Below are positions 10,109-19,929 of a stretch of 64,000 nt of DNA, one piece after another. Source of the DNA: Shinisaurus crocodilurus. Lineage: Eukaryota; Chordata; Lepidosauria; Squamata; Shinisauridae. The notes under the pieces were generated by a model that was given only the letters and a program-made list of their open reading frames with translations, made no database searches and had not been told where the DNA came from. Both the position numbers and the translations under genes were made by a program. The stretch lies in the NCBI GenBank assembly GCA_021292165.1, contig CM037877.1:13135980-13199979 (forward strand), in the 5' to 3' direction. Numbering within the stretch: position 1 is the stretch's first letter; each line of letters starts with the position of its first letter.

Positions 10109-10354
10109 GCCAGTGTGGCGTAGTGGTTAGGGTGTTGGACTGGGACTCGGGAGATCCGGGTTCTATTCCCCGCTCGGCCATGAAACTCACTGGGTGACTT
10201 TTGGGCCAGTCACTGACTCTCAGCCTAACCTACCTCACAGGGTTGTTGTGAGGATAAAATGGAGAGGAGGACGATTATGTAAGCCGCCTGGGGTTCCTTG
10301 CAGGAAAAAAGGCGGGGTATAAATATAATAAATAAATAAATAAATAAATAAAAA
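10109..10354 (+). mobile_element. Sauria-type tRNA-derived SINE, full length
   Basis: The tRNA-like head has a box A (TGGCGTAGTGG) and box B (GGTTCTATTCC), so pol III transcription is likely for the family. The body runs through AACCTACCTCACAGGGTTG and CCTTGCAGGAAAAAAGGCGG, then a tail of AATA repeats. This is the most complete copy with 34981 and 30451. Confidence 0.92.
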
Positions 10355-10445
10355 TTGGACAGGACAGCCCTTCCAATAGAGGGCCATCCTTTGACATCCC
10401 TTCAAATAGAGGACCGTCCTCTGTAAAAGAGGACACCTGGCCACC

Positions 10446-10840
10446 ATTTCCCCCTCTCGCTGGTGCTGAGGGCGAAGTGCACCCCGGTGGGGCCCATCCT
10501 CTATCAGGCTCAGCTTCAAGTGGTTATGGCCCGTGGTAGTGTTGGGTGGCTGAAGGCTGCCATTTTGATGTCCTGCAGTGCCTCAGAGCAATGCTAAATC
10601 AGGGGCATTGTGAGACATTAAAATGGCAGCTAGACTAAGCCACCTGGTGCTGTTCAGAGCACTGGGCTGGGCTGAAAAAAGCCCAACAGGGCCCAGAGCA
10701 GGCATCAGTGGTGAGCCATTTCAGGGTACTGGGAGCCTGGCAGCTGGCCCCTAGGATGCCAGGTGGTGATGCTACTGGTGCACTGGTGCACTGAGGTCAC
10801 CCATTTTTTTGTCCCATGAAAAAAAAAACCTGGATGGCGC
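10446..10840. other. Unassigned sequence
   Basis: There are hints of an old repeat: GCTGCCATTTTGATG is mirrored by CATTAAAATGGCAGC about 70 bases later. No gene is seen. Confidence 0.45.
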
Positions 10841-11011
10841 CATAGATTTCATAGATCATAGAGTTGGAAGGAGCCTACAAGGCTATCGAGTCCAACCTCC
10901 TGCTCAACGCAGGAAACTAGAGGAGGGGGTCTCCCATCCAAGTAACAACCAGGCCTGACCCTGCTTAGCTTTCCACGCTCAGACAAGCTGAGCCAGCGTG
11001 AGCCACAGGCC
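10841..11011 (-). mobile_element. 5S rRNA-derived SINE with CR1-like tail, second copy
   Basis: Read on the minus strand this matches 8237-8411 end to end: the 5S-like head, GGAAAGCTAAGCAGGGTCAG, TTACTTGGATGGGAGACC, then GAGCAGGAGGTTGGACTCGA and an ATCTATG tail. The junction between the 5S part and the CR1 part is at the same base in both copies. Differences are scattered substitutions. Confidence 0.9.
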
Positions 11012-11278
11012 ATTCATGCAGTACTTGAATCCATAATGTTTGGAGCCTGACTTAGCTAGTTGTCATGTTTTGTTTAAAATTGCCCCTTTATACGGAACTT
11101 TCAATGGACAAAAAAGCTTCATAATTGTTAGCAACATTCCAGTGAGGGCGGCCTTCCTCGAAGGCACTCCTTTTATCTTAACAATTGTGTGAGGTCTTAG
11201 GCTTGGAAAGTAACATGCCCGAAACCACCTTGTCAACATAGCTGAGATTGGAACCCAGGTCAAATTAATCCATCCATT

Positions 11279-11345
11279 CCTTTCATTTATTAGATTTCTA
11301 TAGCACCCAATAGCTGAAGCTCTCTGGGCGGTTTACAAAAATGAA
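11279..11345 (-). mobile_element. LINE (L2-type) 3' tail fragment
   Basis: On the minus strand this reads AACCGCCCAGAGAGCTTCAG then CTATTGGGTGCTATAGAAAT, the last bases of the L2-type tail also seen at 20172, 30171 and 31195. Confidence 0.7.
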
Positions 11346-12205
11346 TCCATATCTAACTCTATCCACCACTACGCTGTCTTTAATAGCTAGGGATGGATGC
11401 TAAAGAAAGTGACTTGCCGAAGACTTCCGTCTCTCTGTCTGTTCACCTCGCCTGTTAATATCCATGCTCTTGAGCCGACTTATCTATCAGCCTTCCTTGG
11501 CTTCAGCTTCCTGAGGGTTGTTGTGGTTGTTGTTTTAAAGACACAAAATCCCAAAGAGGAAATAAAACAAAGGTTACATTCTGCTCAGGATGTCTCTCCT
11601 ACCAAATGCAGCCCAATGGAAAAAGAAAGAAAAGAAAACAGTGACAAAAATAGATTGAGCAAATTACGGTACCAGCCCAAGTCTAGCTACGATCAAAACA
11701 CCTGCAGCAATAAATGGCCGGCTTGCCTATTCCTGTGCATGTATCTTTTGGCAATGAAAGCTTCCCCTGTCATTTGAATGCTAGTGCGTACAGAGGTACT
11801 GGGCGTGATCCTCCCAATCTTCTAGTTCATTGTTTAGTCCATTCTGGGTGGCCGGGATGCAGTAAACAGAAATGGGGGGAAATCTGAGAGGAGAGCAGCG
11901 CCGAATGTAGATTTTTCTTCTTCTCCGGAAGCAATTCCAATGTTCCCGTCTGGATTCTGAGCACTTTTCATTGATTACCATAAAGGCTCGAAACCTAGAT
12001 CTTGTCAGGGCGGCGGGGAAGGTTCATTCTGTCTTTGTGCCTTCATCCGACAATGGTCCTGTACCACAGTCTCATACTGGAATGTGTACTTATTTTATCT
12101 AGCACCGAGGACCCTGCCTCAAGGAGCTTAAAAATATAAATGTTGATAGTAGGGGGAGACAACTGAGGGAGGAAGAGGAGAGAAAGGAGCAACAATGATG
12201 ATAAC

Positions 12206-12241
<36 letters not shown>

Positions 12242-12275
12242 TGGGAGAGGAAAGGAGTACAGAAGTTCAATGGCA
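11346..12275. other. Unassigned sequence with a (GA)n run
   Basis: No gene is recognized. A GA microsatellite lies at about 12209-12239, just before the SINE. The 126-codon frame at 11397-11777 has no recognizable domain. Confidence 0.4.
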
Positions 12276-12485
12276 GCCAGTGTGGCATAGTGGTGAGAGT
12301 GTTGGACTGGGACTCGGGAGATTCCGGGTCTAGTCCCCGCTCAGCCATGAAACTCACTGGGTGACTTTGGGCCAGTCACTGACTCTCAGCCTAACCTACC
12401 TCACAGGGTTGTTGTGAGGATAAAATGGAGAGGAGGAGGAGGAGGATTATGTAAGCCGCCTTGGGTTCCTTGCAGGAAAAAAGGA
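12276..12485 (+). mobile_element. Sauria-type SINE, tail replaced
   Basis: Head and body are intact (TGGCATAGTGG, CCCCGCTCAGCCATGAAACT, CTTGCAGGAAAAAAGG). The usual GCGGGGTATAAAT end is missing, and the sequence passes directly into ATGTTATGTTATG repeats. Confidence 0.9.
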
Positions 12486-12604
12486 TGTTATGTTATGTTA
12501 TCCGATTTTATGGGTAGGGGAGCAGTGGAAATTGTGCAGGCAGGCTGCTTTGCACAGCGGCGTAAATACCCGCGGCAGCTGGTTCACGTGAACAAAGCCT
12601 GACC

Positions 12605-12729
12605 CAGCCTGGCGCCCTCCAGAATTTTTGGACTACAATTCCCATCAGCACCAGCTAACAGGGCCAATGGTGAGGGATCACGGGGTCAAAGTCCAAGACA
12701 TCTGGTGGATACCAGGTTGGGTGAAGGCC
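12605..12729. mobile_element. hAT-type MITE, CAGCCT family
   Basis: It carries the shared core GGACTACAATTCCCATCAGC, a TCCAGA/TCTGG pair and the inverted end CCAGGTTGGGTGAAGGCC. No clean flank duplication remains. Confidence 0.65.
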
Positions 12730-12861
12730 GGCCTAGCACATTGCAATGACAAGATTGCAGTCGTGCAGCATCACATGAAGAGGAGGAGGTGATCTCTTCT
12801 CCAATCTTTTTATTTAAGTAACAGCTAAAGATGCTTTCTCAATGGGCACGGATGTCTAGAA

Positions 12862-12991
12862 GAGCCGTTCTCCAACCAGGCCTTCCAGATGTGTTAGGGC
12901 TACAACTCCCAGATTCTGGGAGTTGTAGCCTCCAACTTCTAGATGAGTTGTAGTCCAACACATCTAGAAGGCCCCAGGTTGGGAAAGGCTG
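12862..12991. mobile_element. hAT-type MITE, CAGCC family, TSD 7/8
   Basis: Inverted ends are GAGCCGTTCTCCAACC and GGTTGGGAAAGGCTG. The flanks GTCTAGAA and TTCTAGAA match at 7 of 8 bases. The centre CTACAACTCCCAG/CTGGGAGTTGTAG is followed by a second partial repeat of the same arm. Confidence 0.8.
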
Positions 12992-13027
12992 TTCTAGAAG
13001 ATGCTTCTCGATTACGTTGGTCTAGAG

Positions 13028-13150
13028 CAGTGTTCTCCAAGCTTGGGGGTCCCCAGATGTTTTTGGCCTACAACTCCCAGCATGCCCCAGCCAGCTATGC
13101 TGGGAGTTGTAGGCTAAAAACATTTGGGGACCCAAGGTTGGAGAACACTG
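13028..13150. mobile_element. Palindromic hAT MITE, exact TSD GTCTAGAG
   Basis: The ends are CAGTGTTCTCCAAGCTTGGG and GTTGGAGAACACTG, with a palindromic core CTACAACTCCCAGCATGCC. The duplications GTCTAGAG at 13020-13027 and 13151-13158 are identical. Confidence 0.95.
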
Positions 13151-13557
13151 GTCTAGAGATGTGAAAGCTGGGGGCGGGGGGAGAGATAAGAAAAAAGGGT
13201 TTGTTTGTGTGTATTTTCCACACACACAAAAATCAGAAAAATGTGGGTTTTCCCCAGGGTTTGTTTGTTGTTGTTGTTGTTTTGGAACTTTTCCAGCTTT
13301 TTTCTGGGCCTCCATATCTCTAAGTTGGTCCCATCCCACATTCTCAGGCAGTGACCAGAGAAGCAGTTGGCAGATGCTGTGTGTCATCCAGACCAGGCCT
13401 GATGCTGTGTGTCATCCAGACCAGGAACTTTGCAGCTGGATGGAAGGAACTACTAGGGGAAGGGGGGGAGGAGAAGGAGCTCCCAGGTGGGGTGGGGGTG
13501 ACTCCAATTGGGTGTTGCTTGGTTGAGGGGAGAGTGATGCTCTACACCAGGGCTCTC

Positions 13558-13818
13558 CAACCTTGGGTCCCCAGATATATTATATTATATTTATTATATT
13601 TATACCCCGCCTTTTTTCCTGCAAGGAACCCAAGGCGGCTTACACAATCTTCCTCCTCCTCTCCATTTTATCCTCACAACAACCCTGTGAGGTAGGTTAG
13701 GCTGAGAGTCAGTGACTGGCCCAAAGTCACCCAGTGAGCTTCATGGCCAAGCGTGGACTAGAACCCGGATCTCCCGAATAGGCCAGATGTTGCTGGCCTA
13801 CAGCCCACAGCCTCCCTG
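13558..13818. mobile_element. hAT MITE split by a SINE, TSD 7/8
   Basis: The left part CAGGGCTCTCCAACCTTGGG and right part CCAGATGTTGCTGGCC..CCCTG belong to the 25801 family. The flanks CTCTACAC (13550-13557) and CTCTATAC (13819-13826) match at 7 of 8 bases. A minus-strand SINE lies between. The right half has lost its inverted end partner through deletion. Confidence 0.85.
13577..13782 (-). mobile_element. Sauria-type SINE inside the MITE, 5' truncated
   Basis: On the minus strand this runs from GATCCGGGTTCTAGTCC through the body to a TATAAATATAATAAAT tail. The MITE word CCAGAT appears on both sides (13571-13576 and 13783-13788), the expected short duplication. The first part of the tRNA-like head is missing. 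Confidence 0.9.
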
Positions 13819-13826
13819 CTCTATAC

Positions 13827-14951
13827 AGACCACCAGCACTGCCTGTGCCTGTTTACTCATGTGCTCTATGCGTATATTTGTAACTGAAGAGAAAGCTCCG
13901 CTCCCCGGATAAGTCTCCCGTGCTCCCTCATCAAAAAAGAAGCTGACCCATCCACTCCTGTAGTGCTATCCTGGTTCTTCGCACTGCTTGGGGGAGATGG
14001 GGGAGTGTCCATCACTCTGAATCTGCTTTCTAAATGTACTCAAACGCTGCAAACAGCCTGGCTCTTCTGGATCTCTGGCTCCAGAGTAGTGCCTCTCCAT
14101 CAGCTCTTTTACCAGTGTTTGTATCATCCCTGCCGAGAGACAGCGGTGTAATGCACAAGGCCGGGTGAGCTATTCGGATGAATATAGTTCTGCCTCTGTC
14201 TCCTTTTCTGGCCTGCAATTACATCAGCATACATTACGCCCGTGGTGCCTGGCTGCCCCCTGCGGTGGCCACCCCCGCTTGCCATCTCAGGACATGTCAA
14301 GGCAGCCATGGATGCTGGCGCTTTCTCTTCCAAACAAGCGGCATTCCAGAGAGCAGCAGCAGCAGCAGCAGCAAAGATTCGTAGGGTTATTATCTACTCA
14401 GGATCTTCAAAGGGTTGCAACACAACAGTTAAGCCTCTTTCAGCTGTTTTCTACCCAGGCTTTTTTTTGAAGTTGTCACCATGGAGACATGGCACAGGTA
14501 CCACTTCTATTTGCTGGCACAAGCTATTAAAAGTGTACCCAAAATCCTCAGCCAGACAGAGAGGCTGGAAATATAAAACAAACAAACAAACAAACAAAAA
14601 AATCCCAACAACAACAATAACCCAGAACAGTATTCTCCAGTACAGTTGCTTGAGCATGTTGTTAAAGGGGGGAGAACAAAGGAACTGGATAACAATAACA
14701 GACACTACAAATATAATCGGCCTCTATGTTGCCAGTGACATCCATAAATTGGGGCAGTTGAACATGAAATAAGCAGGCAAGGAATTTAAGCCAGAGAAAG
14801 GAGACAAGACACTTGATCCAGCAGTGCTGGATGTTGGCATGAGGGTTCCAGTGTACGTTCAGAGCTACCGCATTCTCAAGGTTTCTCAGGAGTGTCTCCG
14901 TGTACACACAGGGGTGGACATACTGAGAGGTCCTCTCCATCTACCTAAGTT
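13827..14951. other. Unassigned sequence
   Basis: No gene is recognized. It contains a (CAG)n run at 14358-14373 and an AAAC run at 14578-14600. The 176-codon frame at 14242-14772 runs through these simple repeats and has no domain signature. Confidence 0.4.
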
Positions 14952-15075
14952 CTAGCATGGCCACTTACACAGTGCCAAGAAAGAGGAAATGCGTTGCCAA
15001 AAAAAAAAGAGGCCAAAGGAGAACACAGGTTTGCATCAACAGAGATAGATAGATAGAAAGACAGACAGACAGACA

Positions 15076-15114
<39 letters not shown>

Positions 15115-15250
15115 AGATGCAAATTTTAAAATAATGATTTATAATTTAAATTAGTTATACTTAGCTTAACTCCCTTGCTTTCAGTGGACTAAACTGTACA
15201 CTTGCACCCAGTGACATAGAGGACACCTCTGTGTGGTCCAATCCCTCAGG
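14952..15250. repeat. 'GAGGAC' repeat copy with internal microsatellite
   Basis: Shares AAAGAGGAAATGCGTTGCC, TTTGCAT, GCAAATTT and AGAGGACACC words with 9526-10445. A compound microsatellite (GATA/CAGA/CA) at 15042-15111 occupies the position where the 9.6-kb copy has (TA)n. Confidence 0.6.
15042..15111. repeat. Compound (GATA)(CAGA)(CA) microsatellite
   Basis: Runs of GATA, then GACA, then about 20 CA units are joined directly. Confidence 0.95.
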
Positions 15251-15253
15251 GCA

Positions 15254-15725
15254 GTAGGGTGGCCACTTACCCACTAGGGCAGCTGGTTGGCCACTGTGTG
15301 TGAACAGAATGTGGGACTAGATGGACCCTTGGCCTGATCCAGCAGGGCTCTTCTTATGTTCTCCCATATTGCCAAAATAGAGGAAATGCTTCACCAAAAA
15401 AGAGGACAAAAGGGGACACCAATTTGCATAACATTTGCATATGCTAACTTCTATGTATAGATGCCAATTTAGAAAGAATCACTATCCTTTAAATAGAAAT
15501 ACAAGACATCTCTCACTGTAGTGGGGAAGGCTGTGACCAGGTGGCCTGTGTGCCTTGCTCAGTCTGCTGTCCAGGTGCTGTTGATGGGAAACTTCAAGGC
15601 CGGGCTCTTCTTTCTGAGCGTTCCTTATCTTTATACTGGACTTGGACTGGGAAGCCCTTCAAACAGAGGACACCTTCAAAAGGAGGACTGTACTCTGTAA
15701 AGTAGAACAGATGGCCACCTTATTA
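15254..15725. repeat. 'GAGGAC' repeat copy, interrupted
   Basis: Starts GGGTGGCCACTTAC and ends near GAACAGATGGCCACC. It is interrupted at 15275-15361 by another dispersed repeat. The words AAAGAGGACAAAAGG and TTTGCATATGCTAA match the copy at 9526. Confidence 0.65.
15275..15361 (-). repeat. AAGAACATAAGAAGAGCC dispersed repeat
   Basis: The minus strand reads GAACATAAGAAGAGCCCTGC then TGGATCAGGCCAAGGGTCCA, CCAGCATT/CACATTCTGTTC and GTGGCCAACCAGCTG. Longer copies lie at 21594, 37284 and 56525. It is widespread in sauropsids in my memory. Its class is not resolved here. Confidence 0.7.
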
Positions 15726-15740
15726 AGTGATCATCTATAC

Positions 15741-15880
15741 CAGTGTTCTCCAACCTTGGGTCCCCAGATGTTTTTGGCCTACAACTCCCAGCATGCCCCA
15801 GCCAGCGTAGCGTAGCTGGCTGGGGCATGCTGGGTGTTGTAGGCCAAAAACATCTGGGGACCCAAGGTTGGAGAACACTG
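15741..15880. mobile_element. Palindromic hAT MITE, TSD 7/8
   Basis: The 140-bp palindrome has ends CAGTGTTCTCCAACCTTGGG and its complement, centred on GCCAGCGTAGCGTAGCTGGC. The flanks are ATCTATAC and ATCTACAC. Confidence 0.93.
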
Positions 15881-15993
15881 ATCTACACATTCAGAATAAA
15901 TTAGATGTTGCAACCTTCTTGGAACAATACTTCATCAGACTGCAGGTGGGAAATTGCTTGGTTGTGTCAGGGGATGTAGACCTTTGACTAGGC

Positions 15994-17071
15994 CAGTGAT
16001 GGCAAACCTTTTTGAGCCCGAGTGCCCAAACTGCAACACAAAACCAACTTATTTATTTCAAAGTGCCAACACTGCAATTAAACCTGAATACTGGAGTTTT
16101 AGTTTAGTAAAAACAACTCATACAGTTGTCTGAACTAATTAACATCTTTTGTCTTAAAAGAAAAACACAATAACAGGGCTTTTTGAATGATACAAAGTTT
16201 TTTATTGAAAAAAACATCAACTCAAATTTTTTAAATAGTACTACATTGTACACATAGCCTGAAGGTAATTTAGATACGTTTGGGGAAAGGGGTGGGGGGA
16301 ATGTGAAGAAGCCAGGGAGAATGTGAGGAAAGGAGGAGACCTCAAGCGTTTGGGGGAAAGAGGGGGGGATTGTGAAGAAGCCAGGGAGAATGTGGGGAAA
16401 GGAGGAGGAGGTGCTGGCTAGGAGGGAATGAGGCGGCTGGGGGGCAAGAATGAGGCGGCTGCATGGGAACGCACGGCAGGGATGTAATACGAGCCTTACC
16501 TGGGCTCCTCCGATCGTTCCTGCAGCAGTGGCGGCCCGATCTCACTCTTCTGAGCGGCGTGGAGCATTCTCCGCGCCGCTCAAGCTGCTGCTCAAGCTGC
16601 TGCTGCCGCCCGTCGCTCTTGTGAGCGGCGCGGATCGTTCTCCGTGCCGCTGAAGCCGCCTCCGCCTCTGGACCCGCCGTCGCAGCCCGTCGCGTCATGT
16701 CCTGCGCGCTGGATCCCCGTGCTCTGTTTTTGGCGGCGGGGGGGGGGGAACCAGGGCAACAGGGCTTAAACAGCCCTGTTGCCCTGGTTCCCACCCCCCC
16801 GCCAAAAACAGAGCGCGGGGATCCAGCGCAGCAGGACATGACGCGACGGGCGGCGGCGGGTCCAGTGCGGCCAACATGGCCGGCGCGGAGGCAGCAGGTA
16901 GGCCCGTCGGCCCCGCCCGCCACATCACGGCCTGAGCCCCGGCGCACAGCATGACGCTGCCTCACGCCGCCGCTGGTGACCTATGGCTGGTGGTGACCTA
17001 TGGCTCGCGTGTCAGCAGAGTGGTCCACACGTGCCACCTGTGGCACACGTGCCATAGGTTCGCCATCACCG
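15994..17071. mobile_element. 1078-bp hAT (OC1/Charlie-like ends), exact TSD
   Basis: Left end CAGTGATGGCAAACC and right end GGTTCGCCATCACCG are inverted. The flanks GACTAGGC are identical (15986-15993 and 17072-17079). The subterminal words GAGTGCCCAAACTGC and GGCACACGTGCCATAGG resemble OposCharlie-type hAT elements as I remember them. No transposase is visible. The middle is GC-rich and holds the inverted repeat at 16668-16865. Long frames through it (e.g. 16342-16965 on minus) are compositional. Confidence 0.9.
16668..16865. repeat. Large inverted repeat, ~95-bp arms, inside the hAT
   Basis: Outer words CTGGACCCGCC and GGCGGGTCCAG, middle words GTCATGTCCTGC and GCAGGACATGAC, and inner arms GGAACCAGGGCAACAGGGCT and its complement pair across a 5-base loop (TAAAC). 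The inner part is also present in the 679-bp hAT near 44800-44880. Confidence 0.9.
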
Positions 17072-17079
17072 GACTAGGC

Positions 17080-17994
17080 AGTCTGAGGACTGTGGGACGG
17101 CCAGTTTCAATGACTGCAGCCTGGCCTTTGCCCCGTCAATGAAGCAGTACTTCTGACGTGTTGTACTCCAAGCTGGAGAACGCCCATTCCAGGTCTGGTC
17201 TTTCTTAGCCCTAGCCTGATCCCAGCAGTTTGAATATGTGTGTTTATGCTTCTTGTTTAACCAACCCTACCTGCACGTAAGAAGCTAACACACCAGAGAA
17301 ATAGGTCCAGGTTAGAACCTTTTCTTCTACAATACCAGTCTTCTAAGTCCAGGGAATATTTTACATGGGGAAAGATTCAAAAACGCATTCTCCCTCCTGC
17401 GCTCTGAAGGGATACATTCTTAATAGAGCTGTACCACATGATTTTTCTGAATCTGTAGATTGCCTATGTGTGAATGAGAACCCACCCACCCCACCCTTAC
17501 TGCAGAAGTTCTTGTGTGTGTGCGTGTGTATGTGTGCACACGCGAATGCATCAGAGCCTCCCCCATATACAGCTCCGGCTCTAAGGCAATGACTTATGCA
17601 GCCCAATCCTACTACCCATGTTTATTCAGGAAATAAGGCCACTGATTCCTGTTGGACTTGTGCTCAGTAGTAAAATAAAAATCTAAAATTATTTTTGCAG
17701 ATGAGGTGCTTGATCTGACATGATCCGATAGTTTTCTGTCTCTTCTGTCATCTTGTGCACCAAATTATGAGAGTGGTGCATATTATGGTAAGTGGAACTG
17801 GTCCCAGAGCTACACCTTCCTGGGAGAAATAAATCTGTGATCTCAAGTTTGAGAAGATTTAAAGAGGAGGCTCTTCTGGATTGGATCCAGACTGTCAATC
17901 ACAATGAATTCCACGGGGTGCTGTTTCTTGTTGCGTGGATTTCTTATAATTAAGCCAACATTTTCCCAGGGCCACACAGTTGTTTTGTTATACA
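17080..17994. other. Unassigned sequence
   Basis: No gene is recognized. It contains a small TG/TATG run near 17513-17536. Confidence 0.4.
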
Positions 17995-18121
17995 TTAAGG
18001 GCACAATCCTATGCATGTTTAGACAGAAGGGAAAAAAAGGCCTACAACTCCCAGCATGCTGGGAGTTGTAGGCCTTCCTCCCCCCCCCCACTGTCCAAGC
18101 ATGCATAGCATTGCACCTTAA
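17995..18121. mobile_element. Palindromic MITE, TTAA at both ends
   Basis: TTAAGGGCACAATCCTATGC faces GCATAGCATTGCACCTTAA, with the core CTACAACTCCCAGCATGCTG. TTAA flanks suggest piggyBac-type insertion, but related copies (24252, 38645) have CTAA, so the superfamily stays open. Confidence 0.7.
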
Positions 18122-18229
18122 GAGCACTTGTTGAGATTTTTCCATTCTGATGCCGCTATTCAATAGATTCACAACTAGGACATTGTGAGTGGCTCCATAA
18201 TTCACCCGCTTCTTCACCTGCCTCAGCGG

Positions 18230-18450
18230 TGGTGGTGGCGGTGGCGGTGGCGGTGGTGAGAAGAGCAGCAACAGATGCCACAACCGACTTGCTCACCCGG
18301 CTCTGTTAAGCCAGCAAGTAAGCAAGCGGTAGCAGTCATGAGAAAGAAGATGAAAAGCAACTGCTGACAATGGGAGTGAGAAGGCAACCTCACTGAGGGA
18401 GGGGGGCCACTGAGGGTGTCTTGCCCAAGGGCCCGCGAAAACCTGGAGCT
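18230..18450. repeat. Low-copy repeat with GGTGAGAAG..GATGCCAC words
   Basis: A (GGTGGC)n run leads into GGTGAGAAGAGCAGCAACAG, then a segment ending GGGTGTCTTGCCCAAGGGCC. The same modules occur at about 39350-39560, 40020-40215, 40930-41000 and 55400-55625, some reversed. Function and class are unknown. Confidence 0.6.
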
Positions 18451-19644
18451 GGCACGGGTCCATCTAGTCTAGCCTTCCTACAGTGGCTCCCAGGTGTTTC
18501 TAGGAAGCCCATAATTTCTACTCTGGGGATAGATTGTCTGTGTAGTAGAGCCAGCAGGGCCAACACTCTCCACTCCCCACCCATACTAGCTGAGAACCAG
18601 ATGGTATTCTCTCTGTCATGCCACGTGATTCCAGAGCCTGTGCTAACATGAGCCTCCCCTGACTCATGGTTGGGGGTGTATGTTGAAACCCACAACTGAA
18701 GCACTTGCATTTTATTTTAAAAATCTCTCACTCTCTCATTCTTTCCCACCAGGCCATCATTAAGGAGGAGAGGGGAGGAGTCTTATAGGTGGCTATCAAA
18801 CTGAAGCCCATTGCATATTAAATTGAAAAGGGGGAAATTATGGCCAGATTAACAACAACTAACAACAACAACAACAACAACAATGGCGTCATGGCAAATT
18901 TTCACATGGTTGTGGAAACTTAAAATAAGTCCTTTGTTTTCTTTGCTTGGAAAACCTTCACAGGGGGTCCAACAATGGATCTTTTTCCAAATGGCATTTT
19001 CCCCAAGCATACCACAGGAATGCCCAAGGCCATGTCAGACTCGTAGATGAGAAGTGAGCACACCCGATTTCATAATGGTGCGGAAGGGCTAAGAATAAGA
19101 AAAATCAGTCACACAAGCCTGGCGCTGATAGATTCTTAAATTCTTACTCTTATTTCTGTTCCCAGTGATTCTTCCAAGAGAAATGCGAATGGAAGAATTT
19201 AATTATAACAAGCCCAGATTAGCATGCAGTGATTTATGGCGTGTTTCAAACAAGCATGCATGATCAAAGGCAGAAGAGCATGTTGCCAATAAAATTAAGG
19301 ACATGGCACTAATGCATCTGAATTGCTTTATAACATTCTAATTTAACACTACCTGGGCAGGGCAGCCATGGGAGCAGGGAAGGGATACATGACGCTTCCC
19401 ATTTCTTAAAGTTGATGACAATTGTTGGCAAAAAAATTAGGAATTACATGGTCTAAACAGAGAGCAAGTTGAACATTGTGTGGTTTTCAATATAACCACC
19501 CCATCCGGCAAGAGCACACCCAGTTCTATCTATGACCAGCCCCCATCTCAAAAGCCAACATTAGTATGGAGAATCCTTCCCTGTCACGTTGTGAGTGTTT
19601 CACAGCTGAAAATAGCACTGACAAGATGCACTACCTACACAATA
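18451..19644. other. Unassigned, mostly AT-rich sequence
   Basis: Only an (AAC)n run near 18851-18882 stands out. No gene or repeat family is recognized. Confidence 0.45.
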
Positions 19645-19814
19645 CCGTATTTTTCCGTCTATAAGACGCCCCCATGTATAAGACGCCCCCCCACCTGGGC
19701 AGTTTCGCAACCGCGCGGTTCTCTCCTTGGCTTACTTCCGTGTATAAGACGACCCTCAATTTTTAGTCTAACAATTTTAGGAAAAAGTATAGTCTTATAC
19801 ATGGAAAAATACTG
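19645..19814. mobile_element. Tc1/mariner-pogo-like MITE (TATAAGACG)
   Basis: Ends CCGTATTTTTCCGTCTATAA and CATGGAAAAATACTG are inverted and sit between TA dinucleotides (19643-19644 and 19815-19816). The word TATAAGACGCCCCC is tandemly repeated near the left end. Confidence 0.8.
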
Positions 19815-19929
19815 TAAATGTATATTGATCAGGGCTCAGCATTCGCTGGACACCTGCTGAGGTCCACCCCCCATCACTGTTGATCCCTGGAGCCCCCTGG
19901 GTCTGTTTGGGCTCCTCGTTCTTGTGGTC

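Larger units (their letters stand above)
9526..10445. repeat. 'GAGGAC' repeat carrying two later insertions
   Basis: The ends are AGGGTGGCCAGTTATG and ACACCTGGCCACC (TGGCCA inverted). The body is rich in AAAGAGGAC and GAGGACCGTCC words. Two elements are nested in it: a Tigger-like MITE at 9654-9895 and a SINE at 10109-10354. Related copies lie at 14952-15250 and 15254-15725. Class is unresolved. Confidence 0.65.

Noticed and set aside
10109..10180. tRNA gene
   Set aside because: Box A and B are present, but the sequence is the head of a dispersed SINE repeated about nine times and does not fold as a complete cloverleaf with an acceptor stem.
14242..14772. 176-codon plus-strand frame
   Set aside because: It passes through CAG and AAAC simple repeats and has no recognizable domain.
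16342..16965. 207-codon minus-strand frame and overlapping plus frames
   Set aside because: They lie wholly inside a non-autonomous hAT and its GC-rich inverted repeat. Frames are open on both strands, which reflects composition, and no domain is visible.
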